The notes beneath the pieces are model-generated. The model ran no database searches and had not been told where the DNA came from. It worked only from the letters and a program-made list of their open reading frames with translations. A stretch of DNA of 64,000 nucleotides from DASZVB01 sp036272055. GTDB taxonomy: Bacteria; Myxococcota_A; Polyangia; Polyangiales; Polyangiaceae. The DNA lies in the NCBI GenBank assembly GCA_036272055.1, contig DATAZL010000129.1:62001-126000 (forward strand), written 5' to 3'. The translations under genes and the position numbers were made by a program. Shown in pieces: positions 7,809 through 14,365 of this stretch; position 1 is the first letter of the stretch; each line of letters opens with the position of its first letter.

Positions 7809-9389
7809 TCAGTCTCTGCCCCAGAGGCTGTCGTGATCCGACTTCTTCCCGGAGGGTGACGCGGTCGGCTCGGTCGCGGTCGTGCCCGTCGTGGGCTCGC
7901 CGCTCGGGTGCGTGCCGTCGGGACGATGTTCGGTACCGGTCGACGGATGCGGACGCGTGTGGCCTGTTCCGACGCGATGCGCGTCGTCGGTTCCGACCGG
8001 CGCGACATCGACGTGACGCTCGGGCGGCGCGATCGGAAGCTCCTCGATCCGGGTCACGCCGCGCGGGGGTTCGGCGGGTTTCGCCGGCACGGGTGCCGCC
8101 GTCGCCGATGGCGGGGGCCGTACGGCCGCGTTGCTCTTCACGGTCTCGTGGTTCGCGCTCGAGTAGATGGAGAGCGCGACGAACGCCGCCGCGACGACCG
8201 CTGCAACGGCGAAGGCCATTGCGATGGCCGAGCCACGACGCCGCGACGGAAGCTGCTCTCCCGGGTCGAGCGGGAGCCCGCCGCTCGTCACCGAGAGCGA
8301 CACCTCGGTGTGCTGCTCCCTGTCCCGCGCGTTCGGCGGAGGCATATCGCTGCCCGCCGCAGTCGGGAGCTGGAGCCCGAGGCCCGTCCCGGTGAGTCGC
8401 GCGGAGGGCGATTCGATCGTCGCCTGCAGCAGGTGTCCGCCGCCGGAGCTCGGCTCGAGCGTCGCGGCGTTCGCGATCGGAAGCGACGGCGCCACCGGTA
8501 CCTCGACGCCGAGCGCCAGCGCGAGCTCGGACACCGCGGCGGTCGCGCTCGCGAAGCGATCTTGCGGCCAGCGGCTCGTCGCACGGAAGAACCAGTCGTC
8601 GAACGCGGGCGGCAGGGTGACGTTCTCGCCGAGCGCGCGCGCGGATGGATTGTCCTGCGGCCCGTGCACGGCGATGCTCGCGAACGCGAACGGGTTCTCG
8701 CAGCGCTCGTGCTCCCGGGTCCAGTAGTGGACGCCGACGAGGAGCGTGTAGGCGAGCATCCCGAGCGCGTAGATGTCCGTCGCGGGCGAGATTCGACCCT
8801 CGGCCCGGAACTGCTCCGGAGCCATGTAGATCGGCGTGCCGACGGTCTGCGTCCGGTGCTCCCCGGAGCGCTCCATGGTCAGCACCTTCGCGACGCCGAA
8901 GTCGAGCACCTTCACGAGCGCGGTGCCGTCCTCACGCCGGGTGACGAAGAGATTGCTCGCCTTGAGATCGCGGTGGACGATGCCCGCCTGGTGCGTGCGG
9001 TCGAGCGCGAGCGCGACATGCCAGAGATACCCGACAGTCTCGTCGCGGCCGAGCGCACCCTGGCGCAGGAGCCGCTGACCGAGGTCCTCGCCCTCGAGCA
9101 GCTCCATCACGAGGTACGGGGCCTTCGTGTCCTCGTCCACGCCCGCGTCGAGGACGTCGACGATGTACTCGCTGCCGATCTGGGCGGCGAGTCGCGACTC
9201 CTGCATGAAGCGCTTCCGGAGCTGCTCGCGCTCGACGGTATGCGACAGCATCACCTTCAGCGCGCAGCGGCGCTCGGTGACGTTGTGAACCACCTCGTAC
9301 ACCGCTCCCATTCCGCCGGACGCGAGCTCGCGCACGATACGGTACCGGCCGGCGAAGACATCGCCTTCCTGGAGCGCCGCTGAAGCCAT
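7809..9389 (-). CDS. Hanks-type Ser/Thr protein kinase with a single membrane span
   Basis: A 526-residue receptor-like kinase. The N-terminal kinase domain (about residues 12-290) is complete: glycine loop GRYRIVRELASGGMG, VAIK-type Lys in CALKVML, catalytic HRDLKASN, DFG in VLDFGVAKV, and a GTPIYMAPE activation segment. A low-complexity linker follows, then a hydrophobic span around residue 395 (AMAFAVAAVVAAAFVAL). The tail of about 110 residues is Pro/Thr/Glu-rich and would lie outside the membrane. This is the common myxobacterial kinase layout. No recognisable sensor domain is present in the tail, and no phosphatase gene lies adjacent. Its substrate is unknown. Confidence 0.92.
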   Translation of the reverse strand: MASAALQEGDVFAGRYRIVRELASGGMGAVYEVVHNVTERRCALKVMLSHTVEREQLRKRFMQESRLAAQIGSEYIVDVLDAGVDEDTKAPYLVMELLEGEDLGQRLLRQGALGRDETVGYLWHVALALDRTHQAGIVHRDLKASNLFVTRREDGTALVKVLDFGVAKVLTMERSGEHRTQTVGTPIYMAPEQFRAEGRISPATDIYALGMLAYTLLVGVHYWTREHERCENPFAFASIAVHGPQDNPSARALGENVTLPPAFDDWFFRATSRWPQDRFASATAAVSELALALGVEVPVAPSLPIANAATLEPSSGGGHLLQATIESPSARLTGTGLGLQLPTAAGSDMPPPNARDREQHTEVSLSVTSGGLPLDPGEQLPSRRRGSAIAMAFAVAAVVAAAFVALSIYSSANHETVKSNAAVRPPPSATAAPVPAKPAEPPRGVTRIEELPIAPPERHVDVAPVGTDDAHRVGTGHTRPHPSTGTEHRPDGTHPSGEPTTGTTATEPTASPSGKKSDHDSLWGRD

Positions 9390-9485
9390 GGGGGCGGGTG
9401 GAGGTTACAAGAATAGCCGATCCTGTGCACGTCTCCGGCCGAGGCGACGAAAGGCTACCTTCGGCGCGCTATGGGTACTCGGGGC

Positions 9486-9545
9486 GGGTAACTTTCGCGG
9501 CCACGAATACCGAGGTTTTCTGCCCGCTTGTCGGAGAAGTTACCC
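9486..9545. repeat. Inverted repeat in the kinase upstream region
   Basis: The 9-bp arms GGGTAACTT (9486-9494) and AAGTTACCC (9537-9545) are perfect and separated by 42 bases. They lie in the 188-base gap between the 3' end of the TPR-like gene and the 5' end of the kinase gene (both transcribed leftwards), so they could be part of the kinase control region. No promoter hexamers were assigned. The rest of the gap shows nothing recognisable. Confidence 0.3.
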
Positions 9546-9577
9546 CCTGAGTGTACTGGGCGGCGCCCGGGGTTATC

Positions 9578-10582
9578 TCACCAGGTCGATGCGATGCCGA
9601 GGGTGGCCCCGTGAGGCTCGACGCCGACCAGCGGGATGGTGCTTGCCTGAGCGCGATTGCTACTCGACGCGTCGGTGATCAGAAGAATCACGCCGGCGGC
9701 TATCCCGGCGGCGCCGACGCTGAGCGCGACCGTCGTGACCGGGGCAAGGTCACGCGCGCGCTGCACGGCCGCGTACCCGCCGTCCATGCACGGGATGCTG
9801 CCGTCGCTCTGGCGCTTGGCCGCCGGGCAGTCGCTCATGATCTTGCTGCGGTCCTGGAGCAGCAGGATGCCGGTCACGGTGCCGGTGATGGCGCCGGCAG
9901 CGCCGATGCCGAAGCTCGTCCACATCCAGGGTGCGAGCGGGTGCGAGGGGGTCTCCGTGTTCGTCGACGGCGACGGCCCGGGTCCCTCGCCGTCGCTCGG
10001 TGGCGTGGACGTCGAGCCGACGTCGAGCTGCACGGCCTTCCGCTCGCCGGTCACCATGTCGACTCGCTGCTCGAGGAGAGGTCCGTCGGGCACGCGCGTC
10101 GTGAACACGTGGGGGCCGGGGTCGGTCGCGGTGGCGATGCCGAAGAGGCTCGCAGGAAACTCCTCGCCGTCGAGTGTGACGACCACGCCGGGGGGGCCGA
10201 GCGGAGGCAGGATCACGGTGAGCCACGCGACCTGCGCGATGAGCCGCGTGCGCTCGCTGCGCGAGATGTCGGCGCGGGCTTGCTGCTGCTCCTGTTGATC
10301 CTTGGGCATCGCCTCGAAGGTCGCGAGGAAGTGGTCGTAGAAAGAAACGGCGGAGGCGTACTTGCCGGCGCGCGAGTAACACTCGGCGAGGGTGAAAGCG
10401 GTGCCGGGTCGCGCGTCGACGTCGAGGCTTCGCTTGATGAGTGCGCACCCGATCTTGAAGCGGTTCGCCTTCATGTTGGCGAGGCCCTCGTCGAAGAGCG
10501 CCTGCGCGTCCTGGGCGCGCGCAATGCCAGATAGAACCATCACCGCCGCGGTTATGACCGGGCCGAGCAAGCGCCGACGCAC
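9578..10582 (-). CDS. Exported TPR-like protein with a C-terminal membrane region
   Basis: A 334-residue protein with an N-terminal signal peptide ending near ARAQDAQ. The first about 110 residues look like degenerate TPR helices (ALFDEGLANMKANRF, AFTLAECYSRAGKYASA). A middle beta-rich region follows (VVVTLDGEEFP, like PEGA-type carbohydrate-binding segments), then a Pro/Ser linker and two hydrophobic spans separated by a Cys-containing loop. This TPR-PEGA-membrane layout is frequent in myxobacterial genomes but has no assigned function. It is divergent from the sigma54 activator across a 413-base intergenic region. Confidence 0.75.
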   Translation of the reverse strand: MRRRLLGPVITAAVMVLSGIARAQDAQALFDEGLANMKANRFKIGCALIKRSLDVDARPGTAFTLAECYSRAGKYASAVSFYDHFLATFEAMPKDQQEQQQARADISRSERTRLIAQVAWLTVILPPLGPPGVVVTLDGEEFPASLFGIATATDPGPHVFTTRVPDGPLLEQRVDMVTGERKAVQLDVGSTSTPPSDGEGPGPSPSTNTETPSHPLAPWMWTSFGIGAAGAITGTVTGILLLQDRSKIMSDCPAAKRQSDGSIPCMDGGYAAVQRARDLAPVTTVALSVGAAGIAAGVILLITDASSSNRAQASTIPLVGVEPHGATLGIASTW

Positions 10583-10780
10583 AGCGCGACGATAACAGAA
10601 AGAATCGCCCGACGACGAGCAACGCAGAGCGATGGCCGCGCGCGTCGCCAGAACGCCGGTGTTCCGTCCTCGGCGCCGCGCTTACATTGGCGTCTTCTTG
10701 CCGGGCCCGAAGGCCGGGTTTGACGCGGGTGAACGAGACGTATCGAAATCGACAGGCGGCGTTCGAAGAGGTTCGAGTCG

Positions 10781-10798
10781 CTTATCTAGCTTATCTAG
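10781..10798. repeat. Tandem 9-bp direct repeat
   Basis: CTTATCTAG occurs twice in immediate succession. It is AT-rich against a strongly GC-rich background and lies about 200 bases upstream of the sigma54 activator start. Confidence 0.45.
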
Positions 10799-10814
10799 GT
10801 TGCTTCCCACCGAA

Positions 10815-10861
10815 CCGCTCGAACCACCGAGGGCGGCGCGTTATCACGGTGGCTCGAGCGG
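10815..10861. repeat. Imperfect 15-bp inverted repeat
   Basis: The left arm CCGCTCGAACCACCG (10815-10829) pairs with CGGTGGCTCGAGCGG (10847-10861) with one mismatch, around a 17-base loop. In RNA from the minus strand the mismatch would be a G-U wobble. There is no following T-run, so an RNA leader hairpin or protein-binding site is more likely than a terminator. Confidence 0.5.
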
Positions 10862-10952
10862 CCGGCGGAAGCTTGATGGAAGCTAAAGCAAGACTGGTGC
10901 CGGGGTTGCAAACGCGCTACTCGTGCTGGAAGCGGCTGAATGCTCGGGTTCT

Positions 10953-10987
10953 TTGCGCAAGCGTCGTACAGGTTGCGCAAGCGTCGT
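10953..10987. promoter_or_regulatory. Two TTGCGCAA palindromes in a 20-bp direct repeat
   Basis: The 15-base sequence TTGCGCAAGCGTCGT occurs at 10953-10967 and again at 10973-10987. Each copy begins with the perfect 8-bp palindrome TTGCGCAA. The 20-base spacing puts both on the same helical face. They end nine bases before the preferred ATG of the sigma54 activator, a position suited to autoregulation or repression. The binding protein is unknown. Confidence 0.5.
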
Positions 10988-10995
10988 GCGTAAAC

Positions 10996-12705
10996 ATGAA
11001 CATCGGTAGGCACAGTCCAATTGAAGGCCCGACTGAGTTCGATCCAGGTACTCAGATCGATGGCGACGACGGGCAGCGCGAGACCGGTTTTCGTGCGTAT
11101 TTGCTCGTCACCGACGGAGATGCGACGCGTGCCGTGGACATCGCAGACGGTGAAGCCGTGCTGTTCGGTCGAGCACCGGAAGCAGGCGTTCGCATCGACG
11201 ACACGCGTGCATCGCGCCGTCATGCAGAGCTCCGTCGCGTCGGTCGCGATCTGACGATCGTCGATCTCGGAAGTCGCAACGGCACCAAGGTGAACGAGAA
11301 GCGACTGCGCGGCGAGTCGTCGCCCGTCGTCGGTGGTGACGTCATCCGTGTCGGCGGAGTCGAGGCGATCGTAGCGACCGCCGAGATACGCAATGCGCGT
11401 CCGTCGAGCAGCCGTCTCGAAGCCGAGCTTAAGCGGTTCGCGGCGCCCGGTGCACGCGCCGTGCTCTGCCGGATCGTGATGGACCTCGAGCGCTATCCCG
11501 ACGGCCTCGGTTCGCTCACCGAGCTACTCGGTCCGATGGCAGTCATCGAAGAGCGCGGCGACGGTGAATACGCCGCGCTGCTCGAAGAGGGCGACTCCAC
11601 CGTCGTCGAGCGCGTGCTCGCCCCGCTCCGGACGCGACCCGGCGTGTCGCTCACCACCGCGCGCTTCCCCGATCAGGGCTCCACCGCTGCCGAGCTCTGG
11701 ACGCGCCTCGCCACCGGCGCAGCGGCACCTCCCGCGGTCACCGACGCGCGCGACGGCGTCGTCGTCGTCGACCCGGCGATGGTCCAGGTCTTCAATCTCG
11801 CGCGCAAGCTCGCGGCCGTGCAGACCACCGTGCTCATCCTCGGCGAGACCGGCGTCGGCAAAGAGGTGATCGCCGAGCAGATCCATCGGTGGAGCACGCG
11901 CGCGCAGGGTCCGTTCGTGCGGCTCAACTGCGCGTCGCTCCCCGAGACGCTCCTCGAGAGCGAGCTCTTCGGGCACGAGCGTGGCGCGTTCACCGGCGCG
12001 GACCGTCGCAAGATCGGTTACCTCGAAGGCGCGCAGGGCGGCACGCTGTTCCTCGACGAGATCGGGGAGCTCCCGCTCGCCGTCCAGGTGAAGCTGCTCA
12101 ACGTCCTCGAGAACCGTGAGGTGCGGCGCCTCGGCGGAACGCAGGAGCACCCCATCGACGTGCGCGTTCTCTCGGCGACGCACCGCGATCTCCAGAGCGA
12201 GGTGGCGGCAGGGCGCTTCCGCGAAGATCTCTACTACCGCCTGAGCGCGTTCAGCCTGAGTGTCCCGCCGCTCCGCGAGCGACTCGCCGATATCGCGCTC
12301 CTGGCCGAGATGTTCGCGCGCGAGAGCGCTCGCCGCGCGGGCCGTCCCGGGGCCGTCTTCGAGCCGTCGACCATCGCGGCGCTCGCCCGCCATCCGTGGC
12401 CCGGCAACGTGCGCGAGCTGAAGAACGCGATGGAGCACGCCGTCGTGCTCGCCGACGGTGGCCGCATCGGCGCAGAGCATCTCCCCGAGTCGGTGCGACG
12501 CCGCGAGGCGCCGGTGCCCGTCGGTGGGCCCGCGGCGGTGCCCGCCGCCGGCACGGTGAAGGACAAGCTCGCCGACCTCGAGCGTCGCAGCATCGAAGAG
12601 GCGCTCGCCGCCGAGAACGGCAACCAGACCCGCGCCGCACGCCGCCTCGGCATGTCGCGCCGCGCCCTCATCTACAAGATCGAGAAGTACGGCCTACGAA
12701 AGTAG
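10996..12705 (+). CDS. FHA-domain sigma54-dependent transcriptional activator
   Basis: A 569-residue enhancer-binding protein. An N-terminal FHA domain (about 35-115, with FGRAPEAGVRI, SRRHAEL and LGSRNGTKVN) would bind phosphothreonine, which links it to Ser/Thr kinases. The AAA+ domain carries Walker A GETGVGKE (about 283), the sigma54-contact motif GAFTGA (about 333), LFLDEIGELP, and the RFREDLYYRL sensor region. A Fis-type helix-turn-helix closes the protein (NQTRAARRLGMSRRALIYKI). ATG 10996 is preferred because the frame upstream encodes sequence with no domain character, though no strong ribosome-binding site is visible. The nearby membrane kinase (7809-9389) is a plausible upstream partner; this is inference. 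Confidence 0.92.
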   Translation: MNIGRHSPIEGPTEFDPGTQIDGDDGQRETGFRAYLLVTDGDATRAVDIADGEAVLFGRAPEAGVRIDDTRASRRHAELRRVGRDLTIVDLGSRNGTKVNEKRLRGESSPVVGGDVIRVGGVEAIVATAEIRNARPSSSRLEAELKRFAAPGARAVLCRIVMDLERYPDGLGSLTELLGPMAVIEERGDGEYAALLEEGDSTVVERVLAPLRTRPGVSLTTARFPDQGSTAAELWTRLATGAAAPPAVTDARDGVVVVDPAMVQVFNLARKLAAVQTTVLILGETGVGKEVIAEQIHRWSTRAQGPFVRLNCASLPETLLESELFGHERGAFTGADRRKIGYLEGAQGGTLFLDEIGELPLAVQVKLLNVLENREVRRLGGTQEHPIDVRVLSATHRDLQSEVAAGRFREDLYYRLSAFSLSVPPLRERLADIALLAEMFARESARRAGRPGAVFEPSTIAALARHPWPGNVRELKNAMEHAVVLADGGRIGAEHLPESVRRREAPVPVGGPAAVPAAGTVKDKLADLERRSIEEALAAENGNQTRAARRLGMSRRALIYKIEKYGLRK

Positions 12706-12785
12706 GACCGCATCGACGCCTTCGTCGTCCCCGAGGCACCAAAGAAGCGGAACTACGCGAGCGAAGCGAGCCCGCGAAGCTGCGA

Positions 12786-12799
12786 GGGGCCAAGGCCCC
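12786..12799 (+). terminator. GGGGCC hairpin without T-run
   Basis: GGGGCC and GGCCCC flank a two-base AA centre. This is the first of two similar hairpins after the sigma54 activator; it lacks a T-run (CCGTAACT follows), so on its own it is a weak terminator. Confidence 0.35.
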
Positions 12800-12819
12800 C
12801 CGTAACTAAAACAAGCTGC

Positions 12820-12842
12820 GGGGGGCCAAGGCCCCCCTTTTT
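12820..12842 (+). terminator. Intrinsic terminator after the sigma54 activator
   Basis: An 8-bp stem, GGGGGGCC / GGCCCCCC around AA, is followed directly by five T residues on the plus strand. This is a standard rho-independent terminator shape, about 115 bases past the activator stop and just before the convergent reductase gene. Confidence 0.7.
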
Positions 12843-12850
12843 AATACCGC

Positions 12851-14026
12851 TCAGCCTGCGTCGAACGCCGCGCCCTGCTGGATCGCGCGGCGGGTACGGA
12901 TGAAGACGGCAGGGTTGTTCACGGTGAGCACCGCCGTGAGCTTTCCGTCGCGGCCCCAGGTCGCGACGAGATCGCGCGTCGCCACCGAGCCGGTGACGAC
13001 GCGGAGCGTGTCGGCGGGTTCGGTCTGGCCGGCGAATTGCAGTTTGGCGTCGTACTGATCGGACCAGAAATACGGCACCGGCGAGTACTCGGGTGCGGCA
13101 TCGCCGTCGAGGAGCGACGCGACGGCGGCGTTCGCCTGCTCGACGGCATTCGTCCAGTGTTCCACGTGCATCGTCTTGCCGGACGGGGCGAGCCATCGAG
13201 CGACGTCTCCGCACGCCACGACGTCAGGGGCCGTGCTGCGACAGCGTGAGTCGCAGAGGACGCCGCGCTCGAGCTGCACCGACGAGCCGGCGAGCCACGC
13301 CGTCTCGGGCTCGACGCCGATCCCGACGACGACCAGGTCGGCGTCGACGTGGGTGCCGTCGGCCAGCAAGAGCCGCTCGACGTTCCCCTCGCCGAGGATG
13401 CGCTCGACGCCCACGCCGGTCCGCAGAGTGACGCCCTCGCTCGTGTGGAGCGCCGCGACCGCGGCGCCCAGGGTGAGACCTATGGAACGCTCGAGCGGCG
13501 TCTCGAGCGCCTCGACGAGGGTGACGTCGAGCCCGAGCCCGCGAGCCACCGCGGCGACCTCGAGCCCGATGAAGCCCGCGCCGACGACCGCGACGCGCGG
13601 ACGCTTCTCGAGAGCGGCACGGATCGCGAGCGCGTCGTCGAGCGTCCGGAGTACGTGCACGCCCGGGACGTGCTCGCCGCCGCGGAGATTGCGGGCGCTC
13701 GCGCCGGTGGCGACGACCACGCCCGAATACGGAATCGACTCGCCGTCCGATAATGTGACCCGTCGGCTGGTCGTATCGAGCGCCGTCGCACGAACCCCGA
13801 GCCGCGGCTCGACGCCGAGCATCGGGTAGTTCGCCTTCAGGGCGGTGCGCGCCGCGTCCCAGTCGCCCCGCAGGATCTGCTTCGACAGCGGTGGTCGGTC
13901 ATAGGGGAGCACGTTCTCGGCTCCCACCCAGACGATGGGACGGTCCACGCCGCGCCTCCGGAAGGCCTCGACGGCGCGTAGCCCGGAGAGCGACGCGCCC
14001 ACGACGACGATTGGGTTCGCGTTCAC
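12851..14026 (-). CDS. FAD-dependent ferredoxin reductase (rhodocoxin/putidaredoxin reductase type)
   Basis: A 391-residue NAD(P)H:ferredoxin oxidoreductase. The FAD-binding motif VVVGASLSGLRAVEAFRRRG is at residues 7-26, and YDRPPLSKQIL is the hallmark of the putidaredoxin/rhodocoxin reductase family. The NAD(P)-binding loop VVGAGFIGLEVAAVARG lies around residue 145. The second FAD-contacting motif (CGDVARW) and a C-terminal reductase dimerisation domain are present. It lies 10 bases downstream of the ferredoxin gene in the same direction, so the pair should form an electron-transfer chain. With alkB divergent next door, the likely job is to feed electrons from NAD(P)H through the ferredoxin to the alkane hydroxylase. 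Confidence 0.92.
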   Translation of the reverse strand: MNANPIVVVGASLSGLRAVEAFRRRGVDRPIVWVGAENVLPYDRPPLSKQILRGDWDAARTALKANYPMLGVEPRLGVRATALDTTSRRVTLSDGESIPYSGVVVATGASARNLRGGEHVPGVHVLRTLDDALAIRAALEKRPRVAVVGAGFIGLEVAAVARGLGLDVTLVEALETPLERSIGLTLGAAVAALHTSEGVTLRTGVGVERILGEGNVERLLLADGTHVDADLVVVGIGVEPETAWLAGSSVQLERGVLCDSRCRSTAPDVVACGDVARWLAPSGKTMHVEHWTNAVEQANAAVASLLDGDAAPEYSPVPYFWSDQYDAKLQFAGQTEPADTLRVVTGSVATRDLVATWGRDGKLTAVLTVNNPAVFIRTRRAIQQGAAFDAG

Positions 14027-14036
14027 CTTCTTCGCC

Positions 14037-14228
14037 CTAGCCCTCGACCTTGATGGCGCCGGTCGGGCATTCCCGGATCGCGAGCTCGAGCTTTGCCCGC
14101 ATGGCGTCCGGCGGCGTCTCGTTCAGGATGTACAGGAAGCCGTCGTCCCGGATCTCGAAGAGCTCGGGAGCGGCCTCGGTGCAGAGCCCGTGGCTCTGGC
14201 AGACGTCGAAATCTACAACGATCTTCAT
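14037..14228 (-). CDS. Small single-cluster ferredoxin (P450-type, probably [3Fe-4S])
   Basis: A 63-residue acidic ferredoxin. The cluster motif is CQSHGLC near residues 10-16 with a distal CPTGAI near residue 55. The His in place of the second Cys of the usual CxxCxxC is typical of [3Fe-4S] ferredoxins that serve cytochromes P450. ATG 14228 is chosen because it begins right at the conserved MKIVVDFDVC and is preceded by AAAGGTG as ribosome-binding site; the longer frame would run through the operator region. It is the first gene of a leftward operon with the reductase. It is not a rubredoxin: there are no paired CxxC motifs. Confidence 0.9.
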   Translation of the reverse strand: MKIVVDFDVCQSHGLCTEAAPELFEIRDDGFLYILNETPPDAMRAKLELAIRECPTGAIKVEG

Positions 14229-14296
14229 TGTTTCACCTTTGCAGGGGTGGCCCTTCGCCGCCCGTCCGGGAGCAGCAACGGTACCAGAAAGAATTG

Positions 14297-14314
14297 ACAT
14301 ACGGATTCGTATGT
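14297..14314. promoter_or_regulatory. Palindromic operator 1 between ferredoxin and alkB
   Basis: A perfect inverted repeat, ACATACG and CGTATGT around GATT. It overlaps TTGACA (14294-14299), a good -35-like hexamer for rightward transcription. The shape and its position between divergent genes suit a TetR-family repressor, which is not encoded in the window. Confidence 0.7.
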
Positions 14315-14320
14315 GGTTTG

Positions 14321-14338
14321 ACATACGAGTTCGTATCT
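14321..14338. promoter_or_regulatory. Palindromic operator 2 between ferredoxin and alkB
   Basis: A second copy of the same site, ACATACG and CGTATCT around AGTT, with one arm mismatch. It lies 24 bases from the first site and also overlaps a TTGACA (14318-14323). It sits 28 bases before the alkB start. Two identical sites imply cooperative repression of both directions. Confidence 0.65.
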
Positions 14339-14365
14339 GAAAAGCTAGTTCACGTGGGAGTAACC

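Larger units (their letters stand above)
10583..10995. other. 413-base intergenic region with structured repeats
   Basis: This gap between the divergent TPR-like gene and the FHA-sigma54 activator has no convincing gene. It holds a 9-bp tandem duplication (10781-10798), a long imperfect inverted repeat (10815-10861) and two TTGCGCAA palindromes 20 bases apart (10953-10980), each listed separately. The activator frame is open through much of it, but the encoded sequence has no domain similarity that I can see. A long untranslated leader or a small RNA is possible. Confidence 0.5.
12741..12842. repeat. GC-rich composite repeat element, copy A
   Basis: The modules run in the order AAAGAAGCGGAAC, GCGAGCGAAGCGAGCC, GCGAAGCTGCG and GGGGCCAAGGCCCC, the last followed by a second GCTGCGGGGGGCC hairpin. 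The same modules in the same order occur on the opposite strand at 21120-21297, with an internal expansion. Both copies are intergenic, which suggests a dispersed, genome-specific element. Confidence 0.65.

Noticed and set aside
14229..14324. Longer N-terminus for the ferredoxin, starting at 14324
   Set aside because: It would translate through the operator; the start at 14228 has a ribosome-binding site and fits the family N-terminus.
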